Positions 21,289 through 33,323 of a DNA stretch of 64,000 bases are shown here, piece by piece. This DNA comes from Phoronis australis. Its lineage: Eukaryota; Phoronida; Phoronidae. The translations under genes were made by a program, and so were the position numbers. The stretch is from assembly GCA_002633005.1 (NCBI GenBank), contig NMRA01000067.1, forward strand, positions 216,752 through 280,751, in the 5' to 3' direction. Numbering within the stretch: position 1 is the stretch's first letter; the number at the start of each line of letters is the position of its first letter. A model generated the notes under the pieces. That model had not been told where the DNA came from. It searched no databases and saw nothing but the letters and a program-made list of their open reading frames with translations.

Positions 21289-22135
21289 CACGGGGGAGAG
21301 TCAGTGGACTGAATATTCACTTCCTATAGGACACCACAATTTTCGACCCTTTTCCGCGTGGCCACAATTCCCGAGCTACACCTCTCCCATTATCGTGGCA
21401 AATTTTTCTTCCAATTGCGCTCTGTCAGTCTGGATTCTGCGGCTTTCAGGTTTGGCCCCCACCCACAGGTTATGGTCCCTAAGCCATTCAGAGATTCAGA
21501 GTACCTTGGGTATTTTCGTAGACTCAAATTTCTCCCCCAGAGATGAATTTAACCTACGTGACTTTCAAACTGGAGAACGATTGGCCGCAATGTTCTAAGT
21601 TCAAGGATGCACTGAAAACATTCACCTCCAAAGGCATCCGGAATAGGCGTTTTCGTAATCTCGAAATCCTCGTTATAGGTGAAAGCTATCCTCTTGTGTG
21701 CGAACTTCTGTCAGCCTATATATTCTGAAAATTGAACATCGCATGACTTGCCATATTTTGGAAGTCTGCGCATGCGCAGATAATGTTCGTCTGCTAGGGT
21801 ATATTTGAGGCTACGAAACTACCCACAGTGTTTCGAAGGGAAAATGAATGTGAGGTGCCCAAATGTTCCCCCAGCTTTAGTTTGATGCACAATCTACATG
21901 TAGTACGGGGAGAATCCGCATCCATTAAGACAGTGACAAAAAACATTTGTTGGGACTCAAACTAACATAGGTTTGTGCTCAGCAAGGTTTTGAGTTCAAT
22001 AAAAATGTAACCACGACCCTTTATGAGGGTTAATGCCACTAACGTAACCCTTTCTCAATGATTCTTTAGCAGCTGTCTTTTTCATCCATTAACCTTGAAG
22101 AAATGCTCACAGATTCCGTGCTGAGTGAAAAATGA
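21289..22135. repeat. Duplicated 0.8-kb block, copy A
   Basis: The block begins acgggggagagtcag and runs through gtggccacaattcccgag, aaaatgaatgtgaggtgcc and gggttaatgccactaacg to ctgagtgaaaaatgagtgtt. It repeats at 22487-23290 in the same orientation with about 90-95% identity by eye. It is non-coding; open frames in the two copies are not conserved as protein. Confidence 0.85.
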
Positions 22136-22486
22136 GTGTTAAACCCCGGAGATCAATTGTGCGCGCGCTTCCGTCGACACTTCTCAGTAGACTAGCCAAG
22201 CATTTTAGATGGATCCACCGCTGAAAGAGCAGATCTATAGCTGATTTCTTTAGGTAACTAGCTTCTTTACTTTAAGATATGTTTTGATTTGATTAGAGGA
22301 AATACTGTGGTGCCTCAACTCTGATATTCAGGCGAATTGACGTGCAACGTTTTTACCTCATCTGTCATGCCGTGTCATCCTATTACACCCCACACGTTTA
22401 TAACTGGTGTATAGTTAAGTTGTCTTGCGCAATATCATACAGACAGTGTACTTGTACATGCAATACTTTTGAAAAAAAAAANTCAA

Positions 22487-23290
22487 ATACGGGGGAGAGT
22501 CAGGGGACTGAATATTCACTTCGGCTATAAGACACCACAATTTTCGACCCTTTTCCGGGTGGCCACAATTCCCGAGCTACACCTCTCCCATTATCGTGGC
22601 AAATTTTTCTTCCAATTGCGCTCTGTCAGTCTGGATTCTGCGGCTTTCAGGTTTGGCCCCCACCCACAGGTTAGGGTCCCTAAGCCTATCAGAGATTCAG
22701 AGTACCTTGGGTATTTTCGTAGACTCAAATTTCTCCCGCAGAGGTGAATTTAACCTACGTGACTTTCAAACTGGAGAACGATTGTCCGTAATGTTCAAGC
22801 ATGCACTGCCATTCACCTCCAAAGGCGTCCGGAAGAGGCGTTTTCTTAATCTCGAAATCCTCCTTATAGGAGAAAGCTATCCTCTTGTGCGAACTTCTGT
22901 CTGTATGACTTACCATATTTTGGAAGTCTGCGCATGCGCATATAATTATATTTGAGGCTACGAAACCCAAAGTGCTTAGAAGGGAAAATGAATGTGAGGT
23001 GCCCAAATGTTCCCCCAGCTTTAGTTTGATGCATAATCTAGTACGGGGAGAATCCGCATCCATTAAGACAGTGACAAAAAAACATTTGTTGCGACTCAAA
23101 CCAACATGGGTTTGTGCTCGGCAAGGTTTTGAGTTCAATAAAAATGTAACCACTACTCCAAAACCACGACCCTTTATGAGGGTTAATGCCACTAACTTAA
23201 TCCTTTCGCAATGATTCTTGAGCAGCTGTCTTTGTCATCCATTAACCTTGAAGAAATGATCACAGATTCCGTGCTGAGTGAAAAATGAGT
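22487..23290. repeat. Duplicated 0.8-kb block, copy B
   Basis: This is the second copy of the block at 21289-22135, separated from it by about 350 bp of unrelated sequence and starting just after an A-run with one N. Small indels distinguish the copies (for example cattcacc). Confidence 0.85.
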
Positions 23291-23486
23291 GTTTTGATCC
23301 CAAAGTTTTAAAAATACAGATATTGTATCAAAAACCTTTCTGCAGTAGTAGTTTTTTTGTGGATTGAAAGGCACCATTTTGTAGAGAAGCTGTTTGTGAA
23401 AAAATCTACAGCTTTGCGTCGATGTGGGTAAAAAACCGGACCAATGAATGAAATCTGACACAAAATTAGTGCCATGAAAAGCTCTT

Positions 23487-24070
23487 CCTTGAGTAAACTG
23501 AATTATTTATCGGTAATGGAAAATTAGTGCTCTATCGTTCAACTGCTGCTAAAATTGTGATGCGCTGGCGTACTGCACCGTCATCTATTGGCCAGTTTCT
23601 ATTACCAGATTCTTCAAACAACTGTTTCTCTTCCACGAGATTACGTACGTGTCACACCAAATTATCGGAGCTAGTTTCCTTTTGTTAGAAGTTTTTGCTA
23701 CTTTAACACCAGCAAACCCAATTTCAGAAAAAAATTTTCCTGATGCGAAGATGTCGCAAAATTTTAGGAAATGGTGTGTGCTGTTTTCGAAACGACGACA
23801 GACTTTTCCTTGTTACAAAAGGCGGAGAATTATGCATGAAATGGCGTTTATTAGATTGTTTTTCACTTAAACAGCAGCAACAGGCAAGTTGAGTGTCGGT
23901 TGATTCCCTGATTTTCCATGCACCCCCGCCAGTCGTTGGCTTTACATGTTCATATAAGTTTCACGACGAAGTGACGAGCGAAACTACGGAGCTCAACTGC
24001 ACACAGTGGTACCTAGCCATATTATGACGATAGTCTTCATACAGCTTGTTGGCTGACTACCTGAGATGTG
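23487..24070. repeat. Dispersed repeat family R1, copy 1
   Basis: Blocks ccttgagtaaactgaatta, aactgctgctaaaattgtga, aagtttttgctactttaac and gacgatagtcttcatacagc match 31612-32235 and, in part, 37140-37488. It is non-coding, diverged and of unknown class. Confidence 0.65.
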
Positions 24071-24754
24071 CAGTGCGCACTTCGACGTTTAGCGTTACTG
24101 TTCCGTCAGGTATCGGAATCCCGTCCAAATCGGAATATTCTGATTTGGGCCGTTCCCGTATCGGAACATACATTATGGTTGAATTTAAAACATTAAACTG
24201 AAACCAAATGTTTATAATTCGGTATTTTATCATGCAACCGAGACTTCGTTTCATAGTTTCAATAAAAATGTACTCACAACGTCGTGTTGCTATTAATAGC
24301 GACTATGTATAAAAACCAACAGGTAGAGTCTATACCCAACATCACATTTTTTAGTCATAGCACATAAGTTTGGTTTTTTGAGATGTAGAGAAATCTCGCT
24401 TTTTAAGAATTTTCTGCCATTATTTCCTTTTTTATGACCTATACTTCCATTTTGCAAAAGCAATGGTTGCCAAAGTACACATATTTGAATGCATTTTACT
24501 AGCATTTATAGAAAGCTGATAACAAATGAGTGATGCGCTTCGAAAGGACTATGATTAAAAATTTTAATGGTGCAACTTTAAAAATTCAGTTTTAAATTTG
24601 TATTCTTTGATTTGGTGTGACAAAAACGGCTTTTTTGAAGGTTTTCACTAAAGCCATTTTCGGCCAACTTTGGCATTCTGTAGCAGCCATACTGCACCTT
24701 TCCAAAAACTGAACTTAGATAATTTGTTCAGTCATTAGTAAAAACAAAAACAAT

Positions 24755-24865
24755 TGCAGGCGTTCTGAAACACGTTGTACCAGACGTGCGCAGGCCTCGC
24801 TTGTGGGCCCATTGCACTGATCACCTGGAACTATTTTTTTTCTTTATTCATATATGGTTAGTCAT
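24755..24865 (-). mobile_element. Truncated SINE body
   Basis: The sequence from gcaggcgttctgaaacacg to tatatggtta matches 53955-54070, the non-tRNA part of the complete SINE. The tRNA head is absent, so this copy is 5'-truncated on the minus strand. Confidence 0.65.
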
Positions 24866-27040
24866 GATTCCTAACCTGTTCATAATCTAAAATAAAAAAT
24901 CTTGCTTCTCTCGTATGAAGCATTACACGAACCCCACTTGGTCCTATTTTCCTCTCTCAGTTGCCTCAACCACCAATAGGGGGCTCTTGGAAAGCGTAAT
25001 TAACTTGCAAAAACACGACGTATCCTAGAGAAAATGCCGACACTACTAGTAATTACCATTCCCTGAAAACCACACTGACAATTATTGCTTATTACAAAAA
25101 AATCATGTACATAAATTATGACTAGCATACGTGCTTGCACAATCTACCACAGTGCTACGAAACTTTTCAGTATAGGTGTTGCTGTGTTAGAGGGTAAAAC
25201 TTGCTTCGATACATGGCGTCGCTGTTTATTTTCATGGAGACTGTGGACGCGACTAGAAGCCGAATCTGCCTTGCCCTTGTTTTCACTTATCCGCCTCAAG
25301 GTCAATAGAAAACAACTCGTGAAAGACAATTTTATTAATGAGAAACATTAGGTCAACAAAGTTCAACACAAATAACATACCGACTGACTGCCCCTACGGC
25401 GTAGGAAAGAGGGGGGGGGGGCGGGGACNCAAACAGGTGTTGTCCAAGGTGGGCACCAGGCTTCTGTTAAAAACTCTCTAAGCGAACAGGACGCAGCTTC
25501 TTTCTCCACATAATACCCCCCCATCAGTATTTACAAATAACAATTCTTACAAGTTTACAATTGAAAGGTATTTACTTCTATTTAAGATAAAGCGTTTTTA
25601 AATTAACCTGCTAATGGAAGAAAGACGAGAGTTACAATTTTTTATATATCGTTCAACCTAATGTCAACTGACTCACCGGGCAAAAGTCATCGGGTTCAGT
25701 TTTGTTACTGACCGCGCAAAACATTCAGAAAACAACTTGTTCTCATTTGAAAGAGGTAAGACTTTTTATGACATTTTAATGCAGAATTCTTGTTCAAATT
25801 TTCGTTCGAACGGTCTGTAAACTCTCATCATTTCCGAAATACACAGTTTTGCAAGACAATTTTCACAGACAGCAAGATTAAGTCTAGCTGCATGCTCAAA
25901 AAGTTACATAAAGCCACAAGGTGCTATATGGCGGTTATAGGGTCACAAAACAACCACTAAAATTAGCTGGAAGTGGTCTATGGATTATCTCCCCTGTCTA
26001 GCACAAAGCTATCAAATTTGAATAAATGCTATCTAATAATGCACAGTATACATTTGTTTCCAGCCATCAAAGGACAACTTCAATCTATTTTGTAAGTTAC
26101 TTATTATGGTTGCTGAAAACATACAATTTTCGAGACGGCTAATATATGACCAATTGCGGTCTAATGCTCCAGCGGCGAAACTAGGGGTCACTGAGTGCAC
26201 AAAATGTGGCAGTTAGTTTTTTCAGGTTATCTATCCAAGTACAAAAAATGAGGTTGTTTTGAATTTGTTCGTATTGACTGATGACTGATTTTTGAAAATC
26301 TGCTGGTTTTTATAAGGACTGTCTGGTAAATTTTCAATCTTTGAGCCAGGTTGACCGAGTCCACACTCAAAATGGCGGCGACCACGGGTTGCAGGATTTA
26401 GTTCCTAATATAAAATTTTCGATGAATTTGAATAGAGAAATTTTTATTTTTTTAAATAATGTAAAACATGAATTGTTATATGACTGGAAGGCCAGCTGGC
26501 GCGGGCCACTAATTGCTTTATACGAAGAGATCAAGCTAACATGTGTTGTAACGTTTTCATGTATTTTGCGCCGAATTAAACGGCCTATTGTCGCCGATTC
26601 CAGTTCGGGCCACACTCGACAGCGGCCGGTATCGAAAGGGCGCAGCGTTCACACATTCGGCTTCAAAAAGACACCAATGCAAAGCTCCTAGCATCAAAAG
26701 TTTTGTATCAAGCAGACCTGCTTTTAAATTATTTTTGCGACCCCAATCATCCGCATCCCGGGGATTCCCATACGGGCCCGTATTAGAATGTGTGTTGATT
26801 AATTGAACACAAAGTTTTAAAGGTAATGATTTTGATCAGTTTGAATATTTATTGACATGAAATGAACAATTTCTGTGTTTCCTTGAACTTCCACGTATTT
26901 TTTCACTAAAATACTTGGCCGATTCCAATGCGATGGAGACAGGGTGAAAGCCAAATTCCTTGTGTCGATGATGTCGTAACTTCGATTGGTGCGAGCGCCT
27001 TCTCAAATTTTTTTGGCGCTAAATGGGGGTACTAGAATGA
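24866..27040. other. Intergenic, nothing definite
   Basis: A G-run with one N lies at about 25409-25428. No gene, RNA or clear repeat is recognised, and short ORFs lack family features. Confidence 0.4.
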
Positions 27041-27860
27041 TACAATGGACCCTGATTTAGAGAGCCAGGTAATCACTGAATAACGGCTATTGGTATTTAG
27101 TGGACGAAACTAGTTCTCCAATCTCTTTCATAATTATCATGAAATGTTTCACATAGGTTAGTATTGATGGAAAAGTGCGCTGTAGCAGATCCCAACCAAT
27201 CTAGAGGGTCTGTGCAGGAGAGTCCGCTGTATGAATGTTAGCCCACCTTCTAATCCGTAATGCGTATGGTCCTCGAAGACACCGGACTAGGGACTAGCGA
27301 GCGGACCAAAGTTAGTCCACAATGCGAAAGATATGATCCGCAGTTTTCTCGACCCTCTCAAATTGCTTGGCCACGCGAGTGCAGAGTTCCTTCCCGTCAT
27401 TTCACGCACTCTCGACGTTGTTGCTCCCTTTTTACTGTCACTGTACAATTTTAGATATGTCTCAAAGTAAATAACAAGAATAGAAGTGACAGTATAACTG
27501 GTCAGATATAGTGCCCCGTGATTCTCAGAGAACCAGTTCCACATGCGCGCACCCGGGGGGGGTGCTCGGGGGCTCGAACGAGCCCCCATTTGGCGAGGTG
27601 GGCAAAAAGGTCCGCCCCAGAGAAAAAAAAACACGGAAAAAGTAAGAAACGAGACAAAAATCCACTAAACAGGCACGAACTACCAAAATTCGGCGAGTGC
27701 ACAATTCGCAGCTCTGAACGTACCCCGTGAATTTTAGTAAAAGGTCCACATTCTCAAAAATTCAAGCCCCCATTTTTAGGCTGGGTGCGCGCATGGTTTC
27801 TTTCACCGAATAACGCACACATATTCAGTGATTACTTAGTTCTCTAAAAAAACAGGGACC
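27041..27860. mobile_element. Candidate TIR element (about 0.8 kb) containing a nested GCGCGC MITE
   Basis: The left end acaatggaccctgatttagag and the right end ctctaaaaaaacagggacca are inverted relatives of the small element at 55744-55846. The GCGCGC MITE (27543-27794) lies inside. The interior shares blocks with 55160-55700, so the insertion may predate the segmental duplication. Boundaries are approximate. Confidence 0.4.
27543..27794. mobile_element. MITE with terminal inverted repeat ATGCGCGCACCC (copy B)
   Basis: Perfect 12-bp ends at 27543-27554 and 27783-27794, and an interior shared with 7742-7969 (G-run, ggtccgcccc, aaaaggtccac, gctgggtgcgcgc), identify it as the same family. Confidence 0.7.
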
Positions 27861-27861
27861 A

Positions 27862-29045
27862 CTGTATCCGTCAAGTGCCCTGATGGCAGTGTATGGGGCG
27901 AACCGGTGTTCCAGCGTATATTGTAAGTTGAAGCTTTACAGTTAGGATAGTGTAAGGTATGTGGGAAAGGTGACACTTATTTGTGACCGCAGATTATCAC
28001 CCTGATCTGAAGTATGCTCCGATTGCAATCGTCCGGACTGAATATAACGTGAAAACAGCTTATGGTAATGCATTGTTAAAGTGTACACAACATGACTCTA
28101 GTAGCTCAAAATAAATTTTATTATTATATCTTACTTGATTTCAGTGCCTTTAGTGCACAGCTCATAAAGAAACACGTAAAAATTGAAAAAAAAAATAATT
28201 ATGTACAACGTCATGGGTTGAACCCAAGTCGTTCAGCACACTGTTCGGATCAGCAACTAAGTGTATAGAGTGAAGTGAAAGTAAAGTATATTTAGCGTCG
28301 AGAAGGTTCGTAGAGGGATCAAAAGTTGCGCAGTAGTGGCATCGTTTCAGGATCGTCTGTTGGATGACTGTGTTGACTTGCCGAGCCCGAGGCCGCTTCT
28401 CTCGCGGGAGGATCCAGTTCGTAAGGCCTCAAAGTAGAAAAGTACGCAGCTGAAAAAAATATCAAACTCGTTCTCGCTTTCGTGCAACCCCATTTCGTCA
28501 TCCTGGCCACCATTCTCGTACGTTTCTTCATAGTATTTATTCATTTCTTGCTCATAATCGTTGTCGCTTTCAAATTCCCTACTCTTCGCCGTTGTTCAAT
28601 GCTAGTCGCTGATCTCTTGTGCTCAACTCATGATGTCACATGGCGGGAAATGTGAAAATTGGCAAAATTGAAAGAGAAATCAAAATTTCGAGCCAATGAC
28701 ACAAAATAATCATAGATTTGACGTCATACATTTAGTCTGTGCCCATCGGTAATTCGAAATGTGCAAAAATCCATGGTGTATTAAGTTTGAATTTCTCCTA
28801 TTGTGTCGTGTCCTTGCATATCAACGAGATGCCCGACGAAGTTGAACGCCACAAAGAATTCATTTTCAAAGGCCACAATGCGAACTGATTTCGTGTCTCG
28901 GCGTTTCCTTTGAACTGATGTTACCGTTTCGCCTCGCCAATTTGACAAAGCGATGTGTTTTCCAAACCCGGGAACAATAAAAAAATTCGCTTGAGCTGGT
29001 GATGACTTCTTGGTCCATCAATTTCATTAACAAGCTCGCAATGCG
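27862..29045. repeat. Segmental-duplication block matching 55846-56290
   Basis: Blocks gatggcagtgt, gatcgcaa-type, tatcaacgagat, cattttcaaaggc and ttgacaag-type sequence follow in the same order downstream of gene 2. About 700 bp (28085-28785) is extra here. This fixes how far the duplicated unit extends past each gene. Confidence 0.6.
28085..28785 (-). other. Copy-1-specific insertion with an acidic minus-strand reading frame
   Basis: The stretch is absent at the matching point after gene 2 (about 56026). On the minus strand about 28420-28605 reads as an acidic peptide (…FESDNDYEQEMNKYYEET…, then GGQDDEMGLHESENEFD) before a tttttcag-like sequence. AATAAA lies on the minus strand near 28120. 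It may be a decayed mobile-element ORF or an exon of a small gene; no family is recognised. Confidence 0.3.
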
Positions 29046-29607
29046 TTACGATGAACTCGGACTAAGCTGTCCTACTCACGATCTGTGGACTAGGTGCGCG
29101 AGTTTAGCCCGGAGTTTCATGGCGCGGACTAAAATCGCGAATATCTTGATACGCAAAATCGCGATCACGGTGTGGAAAATTTCATGGTTATCGAACAACA
29201 GAAATTCCGTTTCACGGTTCAAGAAAAAGCTTTTCAACCCCTTACTGTATATTCGATCCTCGCCTGTCAATCACTTTAATGGAGGCCACTTTGATTATAC
29301 ACTACTCCATTAATTTGCTATTTTACAATTGTTTATGCTACCTTAAACTTTGCCACAAGCTTTGTCAAAGGTTCTCTATACGATATTTGTAAAGTCTCTA
29401 GTGTAGAAATTGGATATCAAATGTTGGCTCGACCAGATCCGCGGTTTTATGAACCTTTCTTAATAGGAATAGTATGAAGTAACGGCTAAGAAAACCTGCT
29501 GACTTTGCACAATTGTAATCTGATGTTGTCTTCAGTAAGGAAAAGTGACACTGATGGCATCGGATGCAAACGATGTAAGCGATGTAGTTTGCAGATCGTC
29601 ACCCTCC

Positions 29608-29875
29608 ATTGCATCAACTGAATAGGATGCAACCAAGACACTATAATAGATTTCCATTATTACAACGACAGCACTAGCGTCAACTAAATAACGAGCATGC
29701 ACGCACGTTGTTAGAGTTTAAAACGACACGACGAAGATCGCCAGTCCTGCATTGGATCAAGTGCATAACGGGCAACCACGACACTACAATTTGCTAGGTT
29801 TCCGTTATTACAACCACAACGCCAATGACTACTAAATAATGGGCACGCACGTTCTTAAAGTAAAAAGGACACGAT
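29608..29875. repeat. Tandem duplication of about 140 bp
   Basis: Two diverged copies share cattgcatc/cattggatc, cgacactacaa, tttccgttattacaac and actaaataa, then gcacgcacgtt. Nothing coding is seen. Confidence 0.65.
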
Positions 29876-30986
29876 GAGACGTGCGTTCTTAATCGTGTAT
29901 CGTTCCAAGGGCCGGGTAACAACGATTAAGTGAGCGTCTTGTTCTACTTGATGCTCTGTCATTTTTAGACGATACAGCGAGACTTCTCTTTGCCACGCTT
30001 TATCATTTTAAGTTTTTCAACATTAAGAGCCATTCCACGGGAAAACCAAAGGAAACCAAAAAGTCACTCTAGGGGTCATCATTCAGATTCATTTTAAACT
30101 TTGCGTGTGTGATCGTGGTGTGGCACTGATATAAAAATCATCAATTTTGCACCCGTTGACCTCTTAATTTTATACCTATATGCCTTCAAAGGTTCACGAA
30201 GAAAATAACACGTTTTTGCAAACCGAAAACAGCAGTTTTCCAATATAAAAAACAGGTAGCAGCAAGNGGTTTCCAATATGCTAAAACTGTCACTGATGGG
30301 GCAGCACGTTAGAATCATTCGAAAGCATGCATGTAAATAACATTTAATTTTTGGCGAAATTTTAAGTAAGGAGAGGGAAGCAAAAATCACGCTAGAGTCC
30401 AGAAGGCAAAGAACCTTTCGATATCACTCAGTCATCCCCAGGGACAATAGCAGACAAAAACACAATATCGTAACAGAATGTTAGATTAATATCGAAACGT
30501 AGTTTTCAAACATGTATGTGCTATTGTTTTCTCGATGGAAATGTTTTGGAAAATTTTCATGAAATTTCACCAAAGAACTATAGCTATAGACACTGCCATC
30601 AAGAGGCCTGCAGTAGTGAAAATTTAATCTAAAAATTGTCGTCGGCTGATTTGACCTCCATGGAAACTTACGAGATACAACTGCATACTTGCCGTTGTCA
30701 GACACTGTAAGCTACGAGATGGTATGTCCTTTTTATCGGCTGTAGCTTGAAAACAAACAAAAAACCCATTTTTATTATTTTTATTTTCTTAGAAATTACC
30801 ACAACCCCAGAGCACATAAAAATGGCCAAAAACAAATACACAAAAAGGGTACAGCTAGACTCACGGTTGTCACGCTGTATCATTCTAAGGGTTGCAACGT
30901 CAAGCTTGTGTCTCGTTGTACTCGCTATATCGCTCTTATACTTGAAAACGATACATTCAAAGAGACTAGCGTTTATCACGCTGTAT

Positions 30987-32775
30987 CGTGTTAAAGGAGA
31001 ATGCCACCCCAAAACAACCTATTTTGCATCAATTTCGATCGAGTAGTTCCACTCGATAACATCAAGTTCAGTTCTTTTACCTGACAACTGACCGCAACGG
31101 TGTTGAAATTAACCAATGACGTCACAGCAGTTCACAACACGCTTACTGGTGTCAGTTTATCGTTTGAATTAATTGTTTTACACCAATAAATCATCAAAAT
31201 AGTTCGATGTAAAATCCTTGCAAACATCGAGTTCCTTAACAAACGTGTTGTATTATTTCGCTATTATGGATTCAGGTATTTGAACGTACCGTAGCCTACT
31301 AAGTTCGGTAGGGCAATTTACCAAGGTCGGTCGCGGGAGTTTGGAGTCTGTTCGGTGATAAATTCGAATTATTCTTCCGTGAAATACATACAGGAGAGCA
31401 TATCTATGTGTTGTAATTTTAGCCTTATGATTTTTTCAGTTCTAAACACACTAAACGCTTGTTATCCCGGCCAGTGGCTTGGAATTCGATCAGGCTCAAA
31501 GGCCTGGGCGACGTCACTCCGTCGGCTTAATTTCACCCCCTCCGGCTTCTGTCGCTTATATAATTCATCGGGCCTGTCGCCGCCAAAATTAATGATACCT
31601 CATTAAAAATGTTTACTCTTCCTTGAGTGAACTAAATTATTTACCCAGGTGTTGGAAAATTGGCGTTCTTCAGTTATTGTGCTGCTAAAATTGCAATGCG
31701 CTCTTTGGGGGCCATTGCGTCACCTATCGGGCCAATTTCCATGTTCTTCAATCAACCATGGAGGTTGCGTACATGTCATAACAATTGGAAGTGGTTTCAT
31801 TTCGTTACAAGTTTTTACTCTTTTAATACCAAAAAAAAAAAACAATTTCAGAAAATATGCTAGTGAGATATCGCAAAGTTTTGGAAAATGGCGCGTACGT
31901 GCGCGTGTCACGAGATTGCACTGTTTTCAAAACGACGGCACTAGGATTTTCTTTTGTTACAAAAGGCGGAGAATTACGAAAAATAACGTTTATTAGATTT
32001 TGTTTACTTCTATAAACGGCTGTGACGGGCACTGTGAATGTCGATTCATTCCCAGATTCTGCATGCACCCATGCAGGTTGTTAGCGTAAAGTTTCACGAC
32101 GAGGTGAGAAGCTGAGCACCCGGGTTGTGTGAAATTTCGGTGTCTAACGGAGCTCTACACACAGCTACCTAGCTCGTCTGCGGCTGTATGTTGACGATAG
32201 TCTTCATACAGCTATCTGGCTTTCTACCTTAGTATGTACATTCATGATACAACTTTTGTAAATGCATCCAGGGGCGGATCCAGGATTTTGAGTTGATGGG
32301 GCATGGCAAATAGAGTATTAGCCAGAATTTTGCCCTTCAGACATTCGCACCCCCGAACTGCCAAATGGAAGCTGGGAGAACTTTATGGGGGGAGGGGCGT
32401 GGCCCCCTTGGCCACCCTCTGACATCTATATACTTTGTGTACTATACAATATTTTAAATGCATTCTTAGTTTTCACTTTAAACTGAAGAATATCTGATTA
32501 CTGTACTTTGTGTTACGGTAGGGTCAAATGTTCTGGAAGAAATTTGTACTGCTTAGAGGAAGAATCCCACAGCCGCACACCCTTAATTGCCTACTAAAAT
32601 CTAACAGGTGACAGAAATTTTGCTTGAAGCTTTGAACACGGTCTCTTCAAGAAGTATTCCTGTCTCTTGCGATGAATGACTCGATCGGTTCACTCTTAGG
32701 TGTAGCTATTTCCCCTCGGCGTTTCCCACTGCTGAGCTGCTACCCATGCAAAAGCACGGTACCTAACGGCTATCT
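30987..32775. repeat. Composite dispersed element starting TTAAAGGAGAATGCCACCC
   Basis: It starts at a TTAA with AAGGAGAATGCCACCC. It continues through blocks found, reordered or inverted, at 37489-37729, 38511-38925, 37020-37488 and 40200-40470 (for example aagttcggtagggcaat, cggccagtggct, agggtcaaatgttctgg, ttcccctcggcgtttccc). R1 copy 2 (31612-32235) is part of it. It is probably one old transposon family or nested elements; no transposase is visible. Confidence 0.5.
32272..32437 (+). mobile_element. MITE 'AGGGGCGGATCCAGGA' family, copy 1
   Basis: It begins aggggcggatccaggatttt and ends gccaccct. An inverted copy lies at 46024-46147 with shared attttgccc, acattcgca and gtggcc blocks. Longer relatives start cagtggcggatct at 55255 and 56914. 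Confidence 0.6.
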
Positions 32776-33323
32776 ATTATATAAAATGCATCCGTTTGCT
32801 CAAACTCCGTCTCCCCCGCTCCACTACAGCTCTTCGTTGCGCCCGTTTCGGCACCGCCTTGGTCCCAGGTATTGCACCGGCCCCCTGTTTGGATTCGAGG
32901 TGTTCTATTTTTTTCTCGCGGGCCGCTTTTTCGCGGACGCAGAGGGAGGGTGGCCAGTTTCGTACTGGCCTTGGTGACGTCAGTCGGTCGGCTCAACTCG
33001 CTGGTTCCCTGGGTGCTTAGCCCAGCCAGCACGCAGGTATCACGCAGTGGCACGAGCTTTAGCATTGGTCGATGTATCCTCGGCAATCATTGGTTAGCTT
33101 TGCAACACAGTGAAAAAATGTTGGACTGTGAAAAATTTTTAGCCTCGTCATGCACGTGGCGTCGCAGCAACTATTTCGTTTCTGCAGTGATGTTTAATAG
33201 CCGCGTGCTTGAAGCACATACATATACAATAATCACATATCTGACCGATTTAACCGGTGTGTCATTCATGTTTTATGAATACAGGACAGTATCGTAAACA
33301 AAAGTCATCGTCAGCAGAAAGAT

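Noticed and set aside
22755-23192. 145-codon minus-strand ORF
   Set aside because: It lies in the 0.8-kb repeat and is not kept open in the other copy.
32672-33297. Overlapping ORFs near 32.7-33.3 kb
   Set aside because: They overlap the MITE end and dispersed repeat, on both strands, without domain features.
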